NCBI GenBank assembly: GCA_008015835.1
Contig: SSGH01000006.1
Location: 1 to 64,000, forward strand
Direction: 5' to 3'
DNA: 64,000 bases
Source of the DNA: Lysobacter sp.
GTDB lineage: Bacteria; Pseudomonadota; Gammaproteobacteria; Xanthomonadales; Xanthomonadaceae
A program made the position numbers and the translations under genes. The notes under the pieces are model-generated. The model made no database searches, had not been told where the DNA came from, and saw only the letters and a program-made list of their open reading frames with translations. Within the stretch, counting starts at the first letter, position 1. Every line of letters starts with the position of its first letter. Positions 9,033 to 17,500 of the stretch are shown one piece after another.

Positions 9033-10436
9033 ATGACCTTGCGCTGCCTCTTCGTCGATTTCGATTCCTACTTCGCCTCCGTCGAACAACAGGACGACGC
9101 GCGCCTGCGCGGCCGGCCCGTGGGTGTGGTGCCGGTGATGGCCGAGACCACCTGTTGCATCGCCGCCAGCTACGAAGCTAAAGCCTTCGGCGTGAAGACC
9201 GGCACGCCGGTGTGGGAAGCGCGACAAAAATGCCCCGACATCGTGCTGCTGCAGGCGCGGCCCGCGCGCTACGTCGAAGTCCATCACGCGCTGATGAACG
9301 CGATCGAAGACTGCATCCCGCGAGGCAAAGCGGAGTCGATCGACGAAGTGCCGTGCTGGCTGATCGGCCGCGAACGCAAGCGCGAAAACGCCGAAGCCAT
9401 CGCGCGCACCATCAAAACGACGTTGCTCGATCGCGGCTTCGACGCGATTCGTTGTTCCATCGGCATCGCGCCGAATAAGTTTCTCGCCAAGACCGCGTCA
9501 GATATGCAAAAACCCGACGGGCTCACCGTGCTCGAACAATCCGATCTGCCGCATCGGCTGCACGGTTTGGAATTGCGCGATTTCTGCGGGATCGGCCCGT
9601 CGATGGAGCGGCGTCTGCATCGTGCCGGCATTCGCACCGTCGAACAACTCTGCGCGGCCGGCCGCGATCGCTTGCGCGCCGCGTGGGGCAGCGTCGAGGG
9701 CGAACGCTATTGGCTGCAACTGCGCGGCTTCGAGCTGCCGGAGCGCAAAACGCAGCGCGGCTCGGTCGGGCATTCGCATGTGCTCGGCCCGGAACTGCGC
9801 AGCTACGAGGGCGCGCGTTCGGTCTTGTTCAAGCTGCTGGCGAAAGCCGCGATGCGGCTGCGTCGCGAAGGCTTCTTGGCCGGCGGCCTGTCCATCCGCA
9901 TGCGCTTCGTCGGCATGGACAAACGCTTCGAGCGCGACCTGTCGTTCGCGCCGATCGACGATACGCCGACGTTCCTCAAACTACTGGGCCACGAACTCGA
10001 AGCGCTGGAACGCGCGCTCGCCAGCGGCCGCTGGAAACCGAAGCGCCACCCGCCGCTGTCGGTGTCGGTGACGCTGGTGAGCCTGGAACCGCGCGGCAGC
10101 GTCAGCGGCGAACTGATGCAAGAGCGCCGGCGCAGTCGCGACATGAGCGTCGTGCTCGACAAGATCAATCAGCGTTACGGCAACAACGCCTTGTATTTCG
10201 GCGCAATGCAAAACGCGCTCGCGGAACGCGCCGCGCCGATGCGCATCGCGTTCGGGCAAATTCCGGACACCGAGCTGGAAGAGGACATCGGCATCGCCCA
10301 CGAAACCCTCGACGGCCACGAGCTCTGGCTCAAACGCGAACGCCAATTCAAAGTGCTGGCCGAAACCGCGCACCGCGAAGCCCGCGAGAAATCCAGAAGC
10401 GCCGCTTCCCCACCGACACCCCGCAGGGTGGAGTAA
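9033..10436 (+). CDS. Y-family DNA polymerase (DinB/UmuC-like)
   Basis: A 467-aa translesion polymerase homologue. It has the palm motifs DFDSYFASVE (first catalytic Asp) and SIDEVPCW (second acidic pair), then CSIGIAPNKFLAKTASDMQKPDG, the helix-hairpin-helix region DFCGIGPSMERRLHRAGI, and a little-finger region with GHSHVLGPELR. It differs from E. coli DinB in the C-terminal third and carries an extra tail of about 120 residues, like Y-family proteins often mislabelled ImpB. No lexA box was confidently seen. The TAA stop lies inside a GGTGGAGTAA palindromic repeat, so the last residues are repeat-encoded. Confidence 0.85.
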   Translation: MTLRCLFVDFDSYFASVEQQDDARLRGRPVGVVPVMAETTCCIAASYEAKAFGVKTGTPVWEARQKCPDIVLLQARPARYVEVHHALMNAIEDCIPRGKAESIDEVPCWLIGRERKRENAEAIARTIKTTLLDRGFDAIRCSIGIAPNKFLAKTASDMQKPDGLTVLEQSDLPHRLHGLELRDFCGIGPSMERRLHRAGIRTVEQLCAAGRDRLRAAWGSVEGERYWLQLRGFELPERKTQRGSVGHSHVLGPELRSYEGARSVLFKLLAKAAMRLRREGFLAGGLSIRMRFVGMDKRFERDLSFAPIDDTPTFLKLLGHELEALERALASGRWKPKRHPPLSVSVTLVSLEPRGSVSGELMQERRRSRDMSVVLDKINQRYGNNALYFGAMQNALAERAAPMRIAFGQIPDTELEEDIGIAHETLDGHELWLKRERQFKVLAETAHREAREKSRSAASPPTPRRVE

Positions 10437-10456
10437 GCGAAGCGCAACTCCACTAC
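10424..10456. repeat. GGTGGAGTAAGCG palindromic repeat
   Basis: AGGGTGGAGTAAGCGAAGCG followed by CAACTCCACTA; arms GTGGAGT and ACTCCAC. It overlaps the 3' end and supplies the stop of the polymerase gene. Related copies lie at 11051 and 11269. Confidence 0.8.
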
Positions 10457-10541
10457 CAAACGATCGCGAACACCAAAAGAACGATTCCGTAGTTTAGCGA
10501 CCGCGTGGAACGCAGCGGTCCGAGCGACAGGTTCGTAGCGC

Positions 10542-10871
10542 TTATCCGACCGTGAACGCCAACGCCACAACGACCGCGAACACCCCAAAAAACAGCGGCA
10601 AACAAATACGAATACGCCGAGCGTACCGAGCGGCGAGATCGGCCTTGAGCTCGCGCCATCGCGAGCCGAACGCGATGCCGACGACGGCGAAGGCTTCGTT
10701 GGGGTCCTCGAAGAACGGCATTCGCATCTTGAATTCGAGGAGCGAGCGGCCGCGCATCAACCACTCGGGGCGTTCCGCCGCGACGATCGCGCGAAATTTG
10801 AACAACGCATGCCAATAGACCAGAACGCTGGCCAACAGGATCACGCCCAACATCGGATACACGAATTGCAT
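10542..10871 (-). CDS. Small two-helix membrane protein
   Basis: This 109-aa protein has a TM helix at each end (about residues 4-22 and 90-108) and a basic, cytoplasm-type middle (RGRSLLEFKMRMPFFEDPNEAFAVVG). It was not recognised as a named family. The start MQFVYPML at 10871 places the first hydrophobic helix at the N-terminus; longer frames read into palindromic repeats. Confidence 0.65.
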   Translation of the reverse strand: MQFVYPMLGVILLASVLVYWHALFKFRAIVAAERPEWLMRGRSLLEFKMRMPFFEDPNEAFAVVGIAFGSRWRELKADLAARYARRIRICLPLFFGVFAVVVALAFTVG

Positions 10872-11050
10872 TCGAGCGCCTTGCCCTTTCGATGCGCCAT
10901 CGGAGATTCCGGACGCGAATCGTTCGCCTGCCTTAGAGACCGAATAACCGTCCAGAGCACGCAATGCCCGAAGACCGCCGCACTCTATCGCGGCGACAGC
11001 CCGCGGCCATGTGCAAGTCGTCACTCCGACGAGCGGAGCGACATAGGATC

Positions 11051-11300
11051 GTAGGGTGGAGTAAGCGCAGCGCAACTCCACCACGCCCCACAGCGCCCCG
11101 ATCACAGCAGGCCTGCGTTCAAGAAGCGCAGGCCGCATATGCGTGCACCGATCGAATCGATCTCGATGCGCGGCGAATGCAGCCTTGTCGCGCAACGGTT
11201 GCGCACGCGCGGCGAGAGCGCGGACGTCATGCGCTCGGGGAATGAAACGTCGCAGGTCAAGATCGATTGGTGGAGTTGCGCTGCGCTTACTCCACCCTAC
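11051..11300. repeat. Inverted pair of GGTGGAGTAAGCG repeats
   Basis: A copy at 11051-11082 (GTAGGGTGGAGTAAGCGCAG then CGCAACTCCACC) has an exact reverse complement at 11269-11300. About 185 bp between them hold no supportable gene. The whole gap 10872-11311 otherwise shows nothing recognisable. Confidence 0.85.
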
Positions 11301-11311
11301 TTGCGTACTTG

Positions 11312-11977
11312 CTAATTCGCTGGGTCGAGGCAGTTAACGTGTTGCAACAAGCATCCGCCTCGAGGCGCGCGGTCGGTGCACGACTTCGTTGCGCCGTCGA
11401 TCACGAAGTTCTTGTCGGTGCCGTGCGCATATCCGATCCAATAACCGCCTTCCCTGCTTTCCGAGACGGCGACGCAGCGGCCTTTGCCGCTGATCATCAC
11501 GTTGCATTGGCTGCCGCAGCGCCGCAGCGCGTCCGAGCGCGCCCGTCTCTCCGTATCCGACGGCCCGAGGTCCGAAGCCGGTTGTATCGAGGCGCCCCAG
11601 TTACCTTTCCCATCGACGGCGATCGCCGCGTAGGGAACGGCTTCGGGGTCGGCGTAGTCTTTCACGCAGACCATGCCGGGCGGATCACCCACCCAGCGGC
11701 ATTTCCTCGTGCGCCCCTCTTCATCACGCGTGTATTTTTCGGGACAGCAATAGCGACGCGACCCCGTGAGACACGCCTCCCGTCGCCCCGTATAGACGAA
11801 CCCCGACGGACATTGTCCATCGCAAAACGGGCGCGATCCGAACCAGTCGCAGCCTTGTTGCGCCGAGGCTTGCGGCGCGAACAACGCAGCCGCTAGATAC
11901 GTCAACATCGCCGAAAAAAGGAGTCCCGCGGCATATGAGCAGCCGCCCTTGGCCCGACCGATGAAACATGCGCTCAT
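11312..11977 (-). CDS. Exported Cys-rich protein with DUF4189 domain
   Basis: A 221-aa protein with an N-terminal signal peptide (hydrophobic LLFSAMLTYLAAALFA, probable cleavage after ASA). A Cys-rich segment follows (CDWFGSRPFCDGQCPSG...CCPEKY), then a C-terminal DUF4189-like domain (YAAIAVD, WGAS, DALRRCGSQCNVMISGKGRCVAV, WIGYAHG). The start at 11977 was chosen because GGAGG lies 8 nt upstream (11986-11990). Its function is unknown; DUF4189 proteins are common exported proteins in Lysobacteraceae. Confidence 0.75.
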   Translation of the reverse strand: MSACFIGRAKGGCSYAAGLLFSAMLTYLAAALFAPQASAQQGCDWFGSRPFCDGQCPSGFVYTGRREACLTGSRRYCCPEKYTRDEEGRTRKCRWVGDPPGMVCVKDYADPEAVPYAAIAVDGKGNWGASIQPASDLGPSDTERRARSDALRRCGSQCNVMISGKGRCVAVSESREGGYWIGYAHGTDKNFVIDGATKSCTDRAPRGGCLLQHVNCLDPAN

Positions 11978-12125
11978 CGCAAAATCCTCCACGGTTCACT
12001 TCGGCCGCGATCGGCAAAGCGTCTCGTTCGTCTCTCGCACGGCGTCGGAACCGCCCACTCTCTGGGAACGTATGTGCCTATCGAGCATTACGCGAACGTC
12101 CGCGAAAAGCGGACACCTCAGTTGC

Positions 12126-12210
12126 GTAGGATGGGTGGAGTGCAGCGATATCCATCATCACGAAACGCCAGAAGAAGCGATGGGTTCCGCTTAGGCGGAA
12201 CCCATCCTAC
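12126..12210. repeat. Long palindromic repeat with GTAGGATGGG ends
   Basis: GTAGGATGGG at 12126-12135 is matched by CCCATCCTAC at 12201-12210. An inner perfect hairpin TGGGTTCCGCCTAAGCGGAA-CCC (on the minus strand) also forms. The repeat provides the last six codons and TAA stop of the HNH gene. Confidence 0.8.
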
Positions 12211-12967
12211 CGGGCTGGCTTAAATAGGGCTTTCCACATATGCCCTGCCGACCAATGTGGCCACGTTTATGCTGTGCCAAACAATGTGGGCAAGTAATAA
12301 CTTCATCGTAACAACGCCAAAATAGACCGGTCCTGACAACCCACGAAGAGAGAGATTTCTCGAAATAGCAATACACCTTCTCGTTTTGCCCGACACATTG
12401 GTTACGCTCACATTGACATAAACCTTCCCGGACGATTTCGTCGCGAGGAATCCAGTAGCCGCTGTCAAGAATAATGACATCATCTGGCACACCCGTTGTC
12501 GCAGGATCTTCGGCAAATGCGGTTAGCAGTTCATGCAGGTCTAGAAGGGATAATGTACGTCGTTCGAGAGCAGTGAATATGCTCTTAAAGACCTTGTCCT
12601 TGGCGACATTCGAAACTACTGAGTTAGCGACACCCGCAGCCTTGGGTGCAACCTGGGCGAGTCGATCGAGTATCGCTTTGTTTCCCGGAACGAAAGCTGG
12701 CGGAGTCCTGGATTTACTCTGATTGCAGTGGTTGTGACAGGGGAGCCAATTTTCGTACCCGTTTATCTTGAAATCCTTCGGCAACCCGTATTGGGCAATA
12801 ATTTCCTTGAGCGCGGCGTCATCATCAAGAAGTGATTCGGGTATTACATGGTCAACGGTTACTTCAAACAAGCGCAGGGGTTTCTTGCACCACCAGCATT
12901 TCTTGCCATTGCAGTGCCAGACTGCATAACGTTCTTCATAAGAAAATTTTCGCTTGGTTCGCCCCAT
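12191..12967 (-). CDS. HNH endonuclease, integron-cassette-like gene
   Basis: A 258-aa protein with an N-terminal HNH nuclease: zinc-type CWWCKKPL, then VTVDHVIPESLL (His catalytic), then ENWLPCHNHCNQSKS. A C-terminal half has further Cys pairs (CQCERNQC, CPHCLAQH), possibly a second zinc site. It is less GC-rich than its neighbours and follows an attC-like site by 13 nt with no obvious ribosome binding site, as is common in integron cassettes. The C-terminal GRMGSA is encoded by a palindromic repeat, so the original 3' end may have been altered. Defence or mobile-element roles are possible but not shown. Confidence 0.8.
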   Translation of the reverse strand: MGRTKRKFSYEERYAVWHCNGKKCWWCKKPLRLFEVTVDHVIPESLLDDDAALKEIIAQYGLPKDFKINGYENWLPCHNHCNQSKSRTPPAFVPGNKAILDRLAQVAPKAAGVANSVVSNVAKDKVFKSIFTALERRTLSLLDLHELLTAFAEDPATTGVPDDVIILDSGYWIPRDEIVREGLCQCERNQCVGQNEKVYCYFEKSLSSWVVRTGLFWRCYDEVITCPHCLAQHKRGHIGRQGICGKPYLSQPGRMGSA

Positions 12968-12979
12968 TGGGATTAGTAT

Positions 12980-13108
12980 GCCTAACGTTTGAGCTAACCG
13001 GCCTGGAGCGGTGGGCTACCTTGCCAGCGAGGGTCAGCATAGACAGAGAGCCTCTCGCGGGCAAGACAGCCCGCCGCGGAGGGTCCGGTGTTGAGCGAAG
13101 AGTTAGGC
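12980..13108 (-). other. Integron attC-like recombination site (129 bp)
   Basis: On the minus strand it begins GCCTAAC (R'' box, 13108-13102), then TCTTC spacer and GCTCAACACCGG (L''). It ends CCGGTTAGCTC (L'), AAAC and GTTAGGC (R', 12986-12980). The arms are imperfectly complementary with a long palindromic middle, as in 59-base elements. The TAA inside the first box is the stop codon of the upstream gene, a typical cassette arrangement. No integrase is in the window. Confidence 0.8.
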
Positions 13109-13996
13109 GTCAGCACGCTGAGCGGCCGGACGGAAGACGAACTCCTCGCCCGGAACTAGATTGAAATTGCAGTCTTTGGCTGCAAGCCCACCGCTTTTCA
13201 GAACATTGATCGCTTCCCCCTTCTCCGCCAAGTCCGTGAGCATTCTCTCCTCCAACTCGGCCAGGTGTGACAGCATGTGCACGAAGCCACTTAGGGCTTC
13301 TTGGCTCTCTTGCATCAGTTGGGCTTTCGATGCCTCAACGGACCTGATGCTCAGTTGCTGGATCCCGGCGTGGGCGGCTTGCGAGTTGCGCAGCCTGTTC
13401 ACCAAGTCCATGTGATCCATAGCGCAGTGCTCGAATTGCAGGCATAGATGGAAGGGATGCGCGAGCGTTCCAACGAGGGAAACAAGGTGAGGTTCTTGCC
13501 CGTTCTGCCGCTTGCATGATGGGCAGGGCGACTCCAACAAGGCGCCGAGTGCCATACGTTTGTACCGAGACTCTGGAATCTGGGTGCAGTAGAGCAACTG
13601 CTTGATCGCGACCTCACAGAGCCGAGCGGAATAGAGGAGCACTTCGTTGTACAAGCGGAGGCGTTCTAATTCCGCATCTAGTTCATCGTGATCAGGTGTC
13701 TCGCTGGTGGCGTAGTCGTGCAACGCGCTTATCGCCTGGGCCATGAGCAGCTGCAGGGTGACCCCGCTGGTCGTATAGGGGTTCGTGAAGCCACCGTTTG
13801 CTCCGGGTGCCGGAGGGGGCATGAGCGCGAGGCGCCCTTGTTGGAGCATCCACGCGCGCATTTCGGTTGCGAGTGGCAGGAAATTCAGCCCGACGATCTG
13901 CTCTCCTACCCAGCGAAACGCGTGCGGGCGGAAGCTCCAAGCGTGGTGTGTTCCATGCCACTCGCGTTTGGGAGCCGGTACCGGTGTGTCGGGCAT
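13103..13996 (-). CDS. Cassette-borne protein of unknown function
   Basis: A 297-aa soluble protein with no recognised domain. Visible features are an N-terminal His/Trp-rich stretch (REWHGTHHAWSFRPHAFRW), a CPSCKRQ motif that may bind zinc, further His/Cys (HPFHLCLQFEHC), and long helices in the C-terminal half. ATG 13996 has GGAG about 9 nt upstream. Its stop codon sits inside the R'' box of an attC-like site, and another attC-like site lies 41 nt upstream, so it looks like an integron gene cassette. Confidence 0.6.
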   Translation of the reverse strand: MPDTPVPAPKREWHGTHHAWSFRPHAFRWVGEQIVGLNFLPLATEMRAWMLQQGRLALMPPPAPGANGGFTNPYTTSGVTLQLLMAQAISALHDYATSETPDHDELDAELERLRLYNEVLLYSARLCEVAIKQLLYCTQIPESRYKRMALGALLESPCPSCKRQNGQEPHLVSLVGTLAHPFHLCLQFEHCAMDHMDLVNRLRNSQAAHAGIQQLSIRSVEASKAQLMQESQEALSGFVHMLSHLAELEERMLTDLAEKGEAINVLKSGGLAAKDCNFNLVPGEEFVFRPAAQRADA

Positions 13997-14036
13997 GTAC
14001 TTCTCCGCTGGAAGACTGGAACGCTGCGAATCTGAT

Positions 14037-14096
14037 GCCTAAAGCATGAATTAAGACACTCCGCGAAGCGGCGTCGGCTTGAATGAATTGTTATGT
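14037..14096 (-). other. Integron attC-like recombination site (60 bp)
   Basis: On the minus strand: ACATAAC box, AATTCATTCAAGCCGACGCC arm, CGCTTCGCGG stem-loop, then CTTAATTCATGC and the degenerate end box TTTAGGC. This closely follows the layout and sequence of classical 60-bp attC sites. It overlaps the TAA stop of the preceding gene. Confidence 0.8.
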
Positions 14097-14657
14097 GCTG
14101 CTTTCCCGCAGGAAACGCTTTCCTAAAGTTACCGTGTCGTTGAATAGCTTTTCAGCATCGCGGTAATTTTTGGCCTTTGCTCCAATAGTGAATATTCCAT
14201 CTGCTTTAAAGTCCATTAGGGCAGCTTCCAGCGTGTAATAAAAACCCAAAGCCGTTTCTGCAAGATTAGGCTCTAATAACCCCAATTGACCGCTTGAGTT
14301 TTTAAAAACAGAAAGATAGTGCTGCGATTCTGGCATGGCAGGGTATTTTTTAGTTGCATCGGGGCCTTGATTTTCAAGTTCTTCAGCGACCCCCTTAAAC
14401 ACATCCGCATACTTTCTTGTTTCAAGCAACTGAACTAGGGCAGATATTTCTGCGCGAATAGTTGCCTTTAATATTTTCTTCTTGGTCGATACTTCTAATT
14501 GGCTTGTAATCCAGCTAGGAATGGCTGTGGCAAATGCTCCCACTAGAGCGCCGCCAATTGCAGCCACAACGGGGATCCAATCATTTTCAGGAGGTACTAG
14601 TGCGTTTCTTAGAGCTTCGATAGTTTTTGAAAGCTCAATTGCTTCTTGCGGTGTCAT
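14091..14657 (-). CDS. Cassette-borne membrane-anchored protein of unknown function
   Basis: A 188-aa protein with one probable TM segment (about residues 30-50, IPVVAAIGGALVGAFATAIPSW) after a short N-terminal helix, followed by a largely helical soluble domain. It was not recognised. Start 14657 is preceded by GGAGG (14665-14669) at 7 nt. It is AT-richer than the surrounding genome. It is first in a run of three co-oriented genes separated by attC-like sites. Confidence 0.65.
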   Translation of the reverse strand: MTPQEAIELSKTIEALRNALVPPENDWIPVVAAIGGALVGAFATAIPSWITSQLEVSTKKKILKATIRAEISALVQLLETRKYADVFKGVAEELENQGPDATKKYPAMPESQHYLSVFKNSSGQLGLLEPNLAETALGFYYTLEAALMDFKADGIFTIGAKAKNYRDAEKLFNDTVTLGKRFLRESST

Positions 14658-14675
14658 TTGTACGCCTCCTTGAGC

Positions 14676-15117
14676 ACATAACAACTACATAGACCCCACA
14701 TCAAGGCATAGCACAGAGTCTGGCCCCACTGCTAGCCGGACGTCAACACCGGCGCTATCAATAAAATCAATCGTTTGCTCGCAACGAGTAACCATAGCCT
14801 TACCGGTCATCGTCAGTGTTATTCGGCATTGATACCGGATAGCGCCCGAAGATTCGCGTTATGCGGCATCGGAAGTTTCGTAGATCAGCGCGACGTGGGG
14901 CGACCGAATGCGTCAATCGATGCGTTTCTCGGCGTTGGCATTTCGGTCGCGCCTTCTGGCGCTCCTACAGGGCTTGGCGCTCTCACGCGAGTGTAAAACG
15001 CTATCGGCGATCGCGGGTATTGCGGGTTCGCAACCCAATTCTGCGCTGGACGAATCGTTCCGAAGCGCGAGCGGGAAGAGATTCGGAACGACGATACTCG
15101 CGGCGCTTGCCATCCGC
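14676..15117. other. Boundary region of cassette run, no gene
   Basis: A core-like box (minus strand GTTATGT, 14682-14676) just upstream of the first cassette gene matches the box in the 14037-14096 site, so it could be the remaining half of an attI or attC. An inverted repeat GGCGCTATC (14752-14760) / GATAGCGCC (14839-14847) follows. A TCGGTCGCGCC...GGCGCTCCTAC repeat lies at 14943-14968. No coding region is supportable. Confidence 0.45.
14943..14968 (-). repeat. GTAGGAGCGCC repeat, copy 1
   Basis: A hairpin-forming unit with arms GGCGC / GCGCC, read on the minus strand as GTAGGAGCGCCAGAAGGCGC. A near-identical copy lies at 15624-15649. Confidence 0.75.
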
Positions 15118-15561
15118 TTATTGGTCGATGTTTTCGGCGGCGTTCGATTGCGGCTTTGCGGACTTCGGCGCGCGCGTTAGCCAAAAGATCGCGGCCAATG
15201 CGATGGCATCGACGGCCAGCACCATGACGGTCGAGACGGTGTCGTTCGCGCTCAGCACGATCAACGCGGGCGCGATGGCGGCGATGGCGATAAGCCATCT
15301 GAAACCGAGCGCGAAGGCGGGTTTTTCGAATATGCCGGTGGCGCGAAGGATCGCCGCGACCAGGATCGCGAGCAACGCCGCCGGCACGAGAAATAGGCAA
15401 ACGATGAATCCCCAGGCGCCGTTCTCGTAGGAGGCGTGCGCGATGGATGGCGCGAGCGCGAGTGCAAGGGTTGTCGTCGCCGCGAGTTTCCTCGCGAACG
15501 AGCCGCCATCGCATGCGGGCGAACGTCGAACGATGTGCGTCGAGGAGTGCGAGGGCGTCAT
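15118..15561 (-). CDS. Small integral membrane protein
   Basis: A 147-aa protein with a hydrophobic N-terminal segment that may be a signal (LAATTTLALALAPSIAHAS) and three further TM helices (about residues 50-70, 85-105 and 110-130), ending in a polar tail. No family was recognised. It lies in repeat-rich accessory DNA before pepQ. Confidence 0.6.
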   Translation of the reverse strand: MTPSHSSTHIVRRSPACDGGSFARKLAATTTLALALAPSIAHASYENGAWGFIVCLFLVPAALLAILVAAILRATGIFEKPAFALGFRWLIAIAAIAPALIVLSANDTVSTVMVLAVDAIALAAIFWLTRAPKSAKPQSNAAENIDQ

Positions 15562-15623
15562 CGTGTACGTTTCATCGCCGTTATGCGGTGCGTAGCGTCG
15601 TTGCGGGCCGTTCTATCGCATCG

Positions 15624-15649
15624 TCGGTCGCGCCTTGCGGCGCTCCTAC
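15624..15649 (-). repeat. GTAGGAGCGCC repeat, copy 2
   Basis: Same family as 14943-14968, reading GTAGGAGCGCCGCAAGGCGC on the minus strand. It lies upstream of the membrane protein gene and downstream of pepQ. Confidence 0.75.
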
Positions 15650-15690
15650 GAAGGCGGTGTCGCGCGTGGTCGACCATGCGCGACGCGGGA

Positions 15691-17022
15691 TCACACGGCG
15701 GCGAAGCCCTCGCGCGTGAGATTCAACGGTTCGGCGTGCGTGCACACCACATCGTCTTCGATGCGGATGCCGCCGTAGGGTTTGAACTGCTCGACGCGCG
15801 CCCAGTTGACGCTCGGGCCGAGGCCTTTGTCCTTGAGCGCTTCCAGCAGCATGTCGATGAAGTAAATGCCGGGCTCGATGGTGACGACCATACCGGGTTC
15901 GAGCGTGCGGGTGAGGCGCAGGTACGGGTGACCGTCGGGTTTGGCGATGGTGCCGCCGGCATCTGACGCGGCGAAGCCCGCGACGTCGTGCACCTGCAGG
16001 CCGATGCCGTGGCCGATGCCGTGCGGGAAGAACGCGCTGCTCACGCCGGTTTCGACCGCGGTCTCCGGCGAGAGCCCGATCAGATCGAAGTCGCGCAGGA
16101 TGCCGGCGAGCGCGAGGTGCGCGTCGAGGTGAATGCGTTTGTAGTCGACGCCCGCGCGCACTTGGGCGCAGAGCGCGAGTTGCGCGCGATCGACGGCGTC
16201 GATCATCGCTTGGAAATCGCTGCTGGGGTTCGCGGCGTAGGTGCGGGTGATGTCGCAGGCGTAGCCGCGATGGCTGGCGCCGGCGTCGATCAGGAAGCTG
16301 CGCGATTCGGCCGGCGCGCGACGGTCGCGATCGGTGTAGTGCAGCACCGCGCCGTGTTCGTTGAGGCACACGATGTTGTTGTACGGCAAATCGTTCGCGT
16401 CTTGGCGCGCGGCTTGGCAGTACGCCAGATGGATGCCGAATTCGCTAGCGCCGGCGCGGAACGCGCGCTCGGCGGCGAGATGGCCGCGCACGCCCCAGCG
16501 CGTGGCTTCGCGCATCATCGCGATTTCGTAGCGCGTTTTGTACGCGCGGTGGTAGTGCAGATAATCGAGCACGGCGGCCGGATTGTTCGGCGCGTAGGCG
16601 CCGTATTGGCCGAGCGCGCTCTGCGCTTCGCCGAGAATCGCGCAGCGCGCGGCGTTTTTCGGCAAATGCGTCATCGCGTCTTCTGCGCTGCGGATCACGA
16701 CGATGTCGAAATATTCGACCCACTCGCCGCTCGGCGCGGCCGGCACCACATGCCAGTAATCGTGCGGCTGCAGGAAGATCAGACACGGGCGCTCGCCGGG
16801 CGTGTAGACCAACCAACTGCCGGGCGCTTGGGTCAGCGGCAACCACGCTTTGAATTGCGGGTTGACGGCGTACGGGTAATCGCGATCGTCGAAGAGTTGG
16901 TAATGCACGGTGCCGCTGGGCACCACCAGATGCGCGAAGCCGCCGCGCTCCAGCGCGGCGTCGGCGCGCGCGCGGACGGTGTCGAGATGTTCGGCGTACA
17001 GCGAAGCGAGCGTGGCGGTCAT
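15691..17022 (-). CDS. pepQ: Xaa-Pro dipeptidase (prolidase)
   Basis: A 443-aa M24B metallopeptidase that splits X-Pro dipeptides. Metal ligands are visible in DAGASHRGYACDITRTY, GIGHGIGLQVHDVAG, VTIEPGIYFID and GIRIEDDVV. Compared with PepP here it has the longer loop around YFIDMLLEALKD typical of prolidases. It lies 120 nt downstream of the PilZ gene on the same strand. Confidence 0.93.
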   Translation of the reverse strand: MTATLASLYAEHLDTVRARADAALERGGFAHLVVPSGTVHYQLFDDRDYPYAVNPQFKAWLPLTQAPGSWLVYTPGERPCLIFLQPHDYWHVVPAAPSGEWVEYFDIVVIRSAEDAMTHLPKNAARCAILGEAQSALGQYGAYAPNNPAAVLDYLHYHRAYKTRYEIAMMREATRWGVRGHLAAERAFRAGASEFGIHLAYCQAARQDANDLPYNNIVCLNEHGAVLHYTDRDRRAPAESRSFLIDAGASHRGYACDITRTYAANPSSDFQAMIDAVDRAQLALCAQVRAGVDYKRIHLDAHLALAGILRDFDLIGLSPETAVETGVSSAFFPHGIGHGIGLQVHDVAGFAASDAGGTIAKPDGHPYLRLTRTLEPGMVVTIEPGIYFIDMLLEALKDKGLGPSVNWARVEQFKPYGGIRIEDDVVCTHAEPLNLTREGFAAV

Positions 17023-17142
17023 GGCGATGATGTTCTCGGGGGAATGAACGGCGCGACGTCGGCGCTGCGCCGTCGTGCGTGTCGAGGCGCGCTGCGCGAA
17101 GCGGGAGCCGCGCGCGACGCGATGGCGTCGGTCGTAATGGCG

Positions 17143-17490
17143 TCAGTCGTATTCGGCGCCGGGCGATTCGATCCACGCGACCAAGCGCTCGCGCTGCTCT
17201 TCGGAGATCGCGATGAAACGGAATCCGGCCCACGCTTGGCCGAGCGCGGTGCCGCGATCGAGCCACAGCAGATGCGCGCCGACGTCGAAATCGAGTTCGT
17301 CGATGCCGGGGAGGCGGAAGCGGAATTGATACAGCCCGTCCTCGGTCAGCGACGAATTCGCGACCAACAACAGGCCGCCTTCGGAAATGTTGCCGATGCG
17401 GCCAACCACTTCGTCGGTCATCATGTCGCTGACCAAGACGACTTCGGCGATCTTGCGCCGCGGCGAGCGGCGATATTCCTTTTTGCTCAT
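17143..17490 (-). CDS. PilZ domain protein, c-di-GMP receptor
   Basis: A 115-aa single PilZ domain. The RxxxR-type motif (RRSPRRK) and the N-x-S-x-x-G motif (GNISEGGLLL) that contact c-di-GMP are both present. It lies 10 nt after the DUF1631 gene, so they are likely one operon. With the GGDEF-EAL protein elsewhere in the window it fits a c-di-GMP circuit, though a physical link is not shown. Confidence 0.88.
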   Translation of the reverse strand: MSKKEYRRSPRRKIAEVVLVSDMMTDEVVGRIGNISEGGLLLVANSSLTEDGLYQFRFRLPGIDELDFDVGAHLLWLDRGTALGQAWAGFRFIAISEEQRERLVAWIESPGAEYD

Positions 17491-17500
17491 CGCGGATTGC

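Noticed and set aside
10964..11245. Plus-strand open frame between the inverted repeats
   Set aside because: It reads into a palindromic repeat, has an Arg-rich composition and no ribosome binding site.
12180..12210. GCCTAAG box downstream of the HNH gene as a third attC site
   Set aside because: It is the loop of a perfect hairpin inside a palindromic repeat and has no partner box at attC distance.
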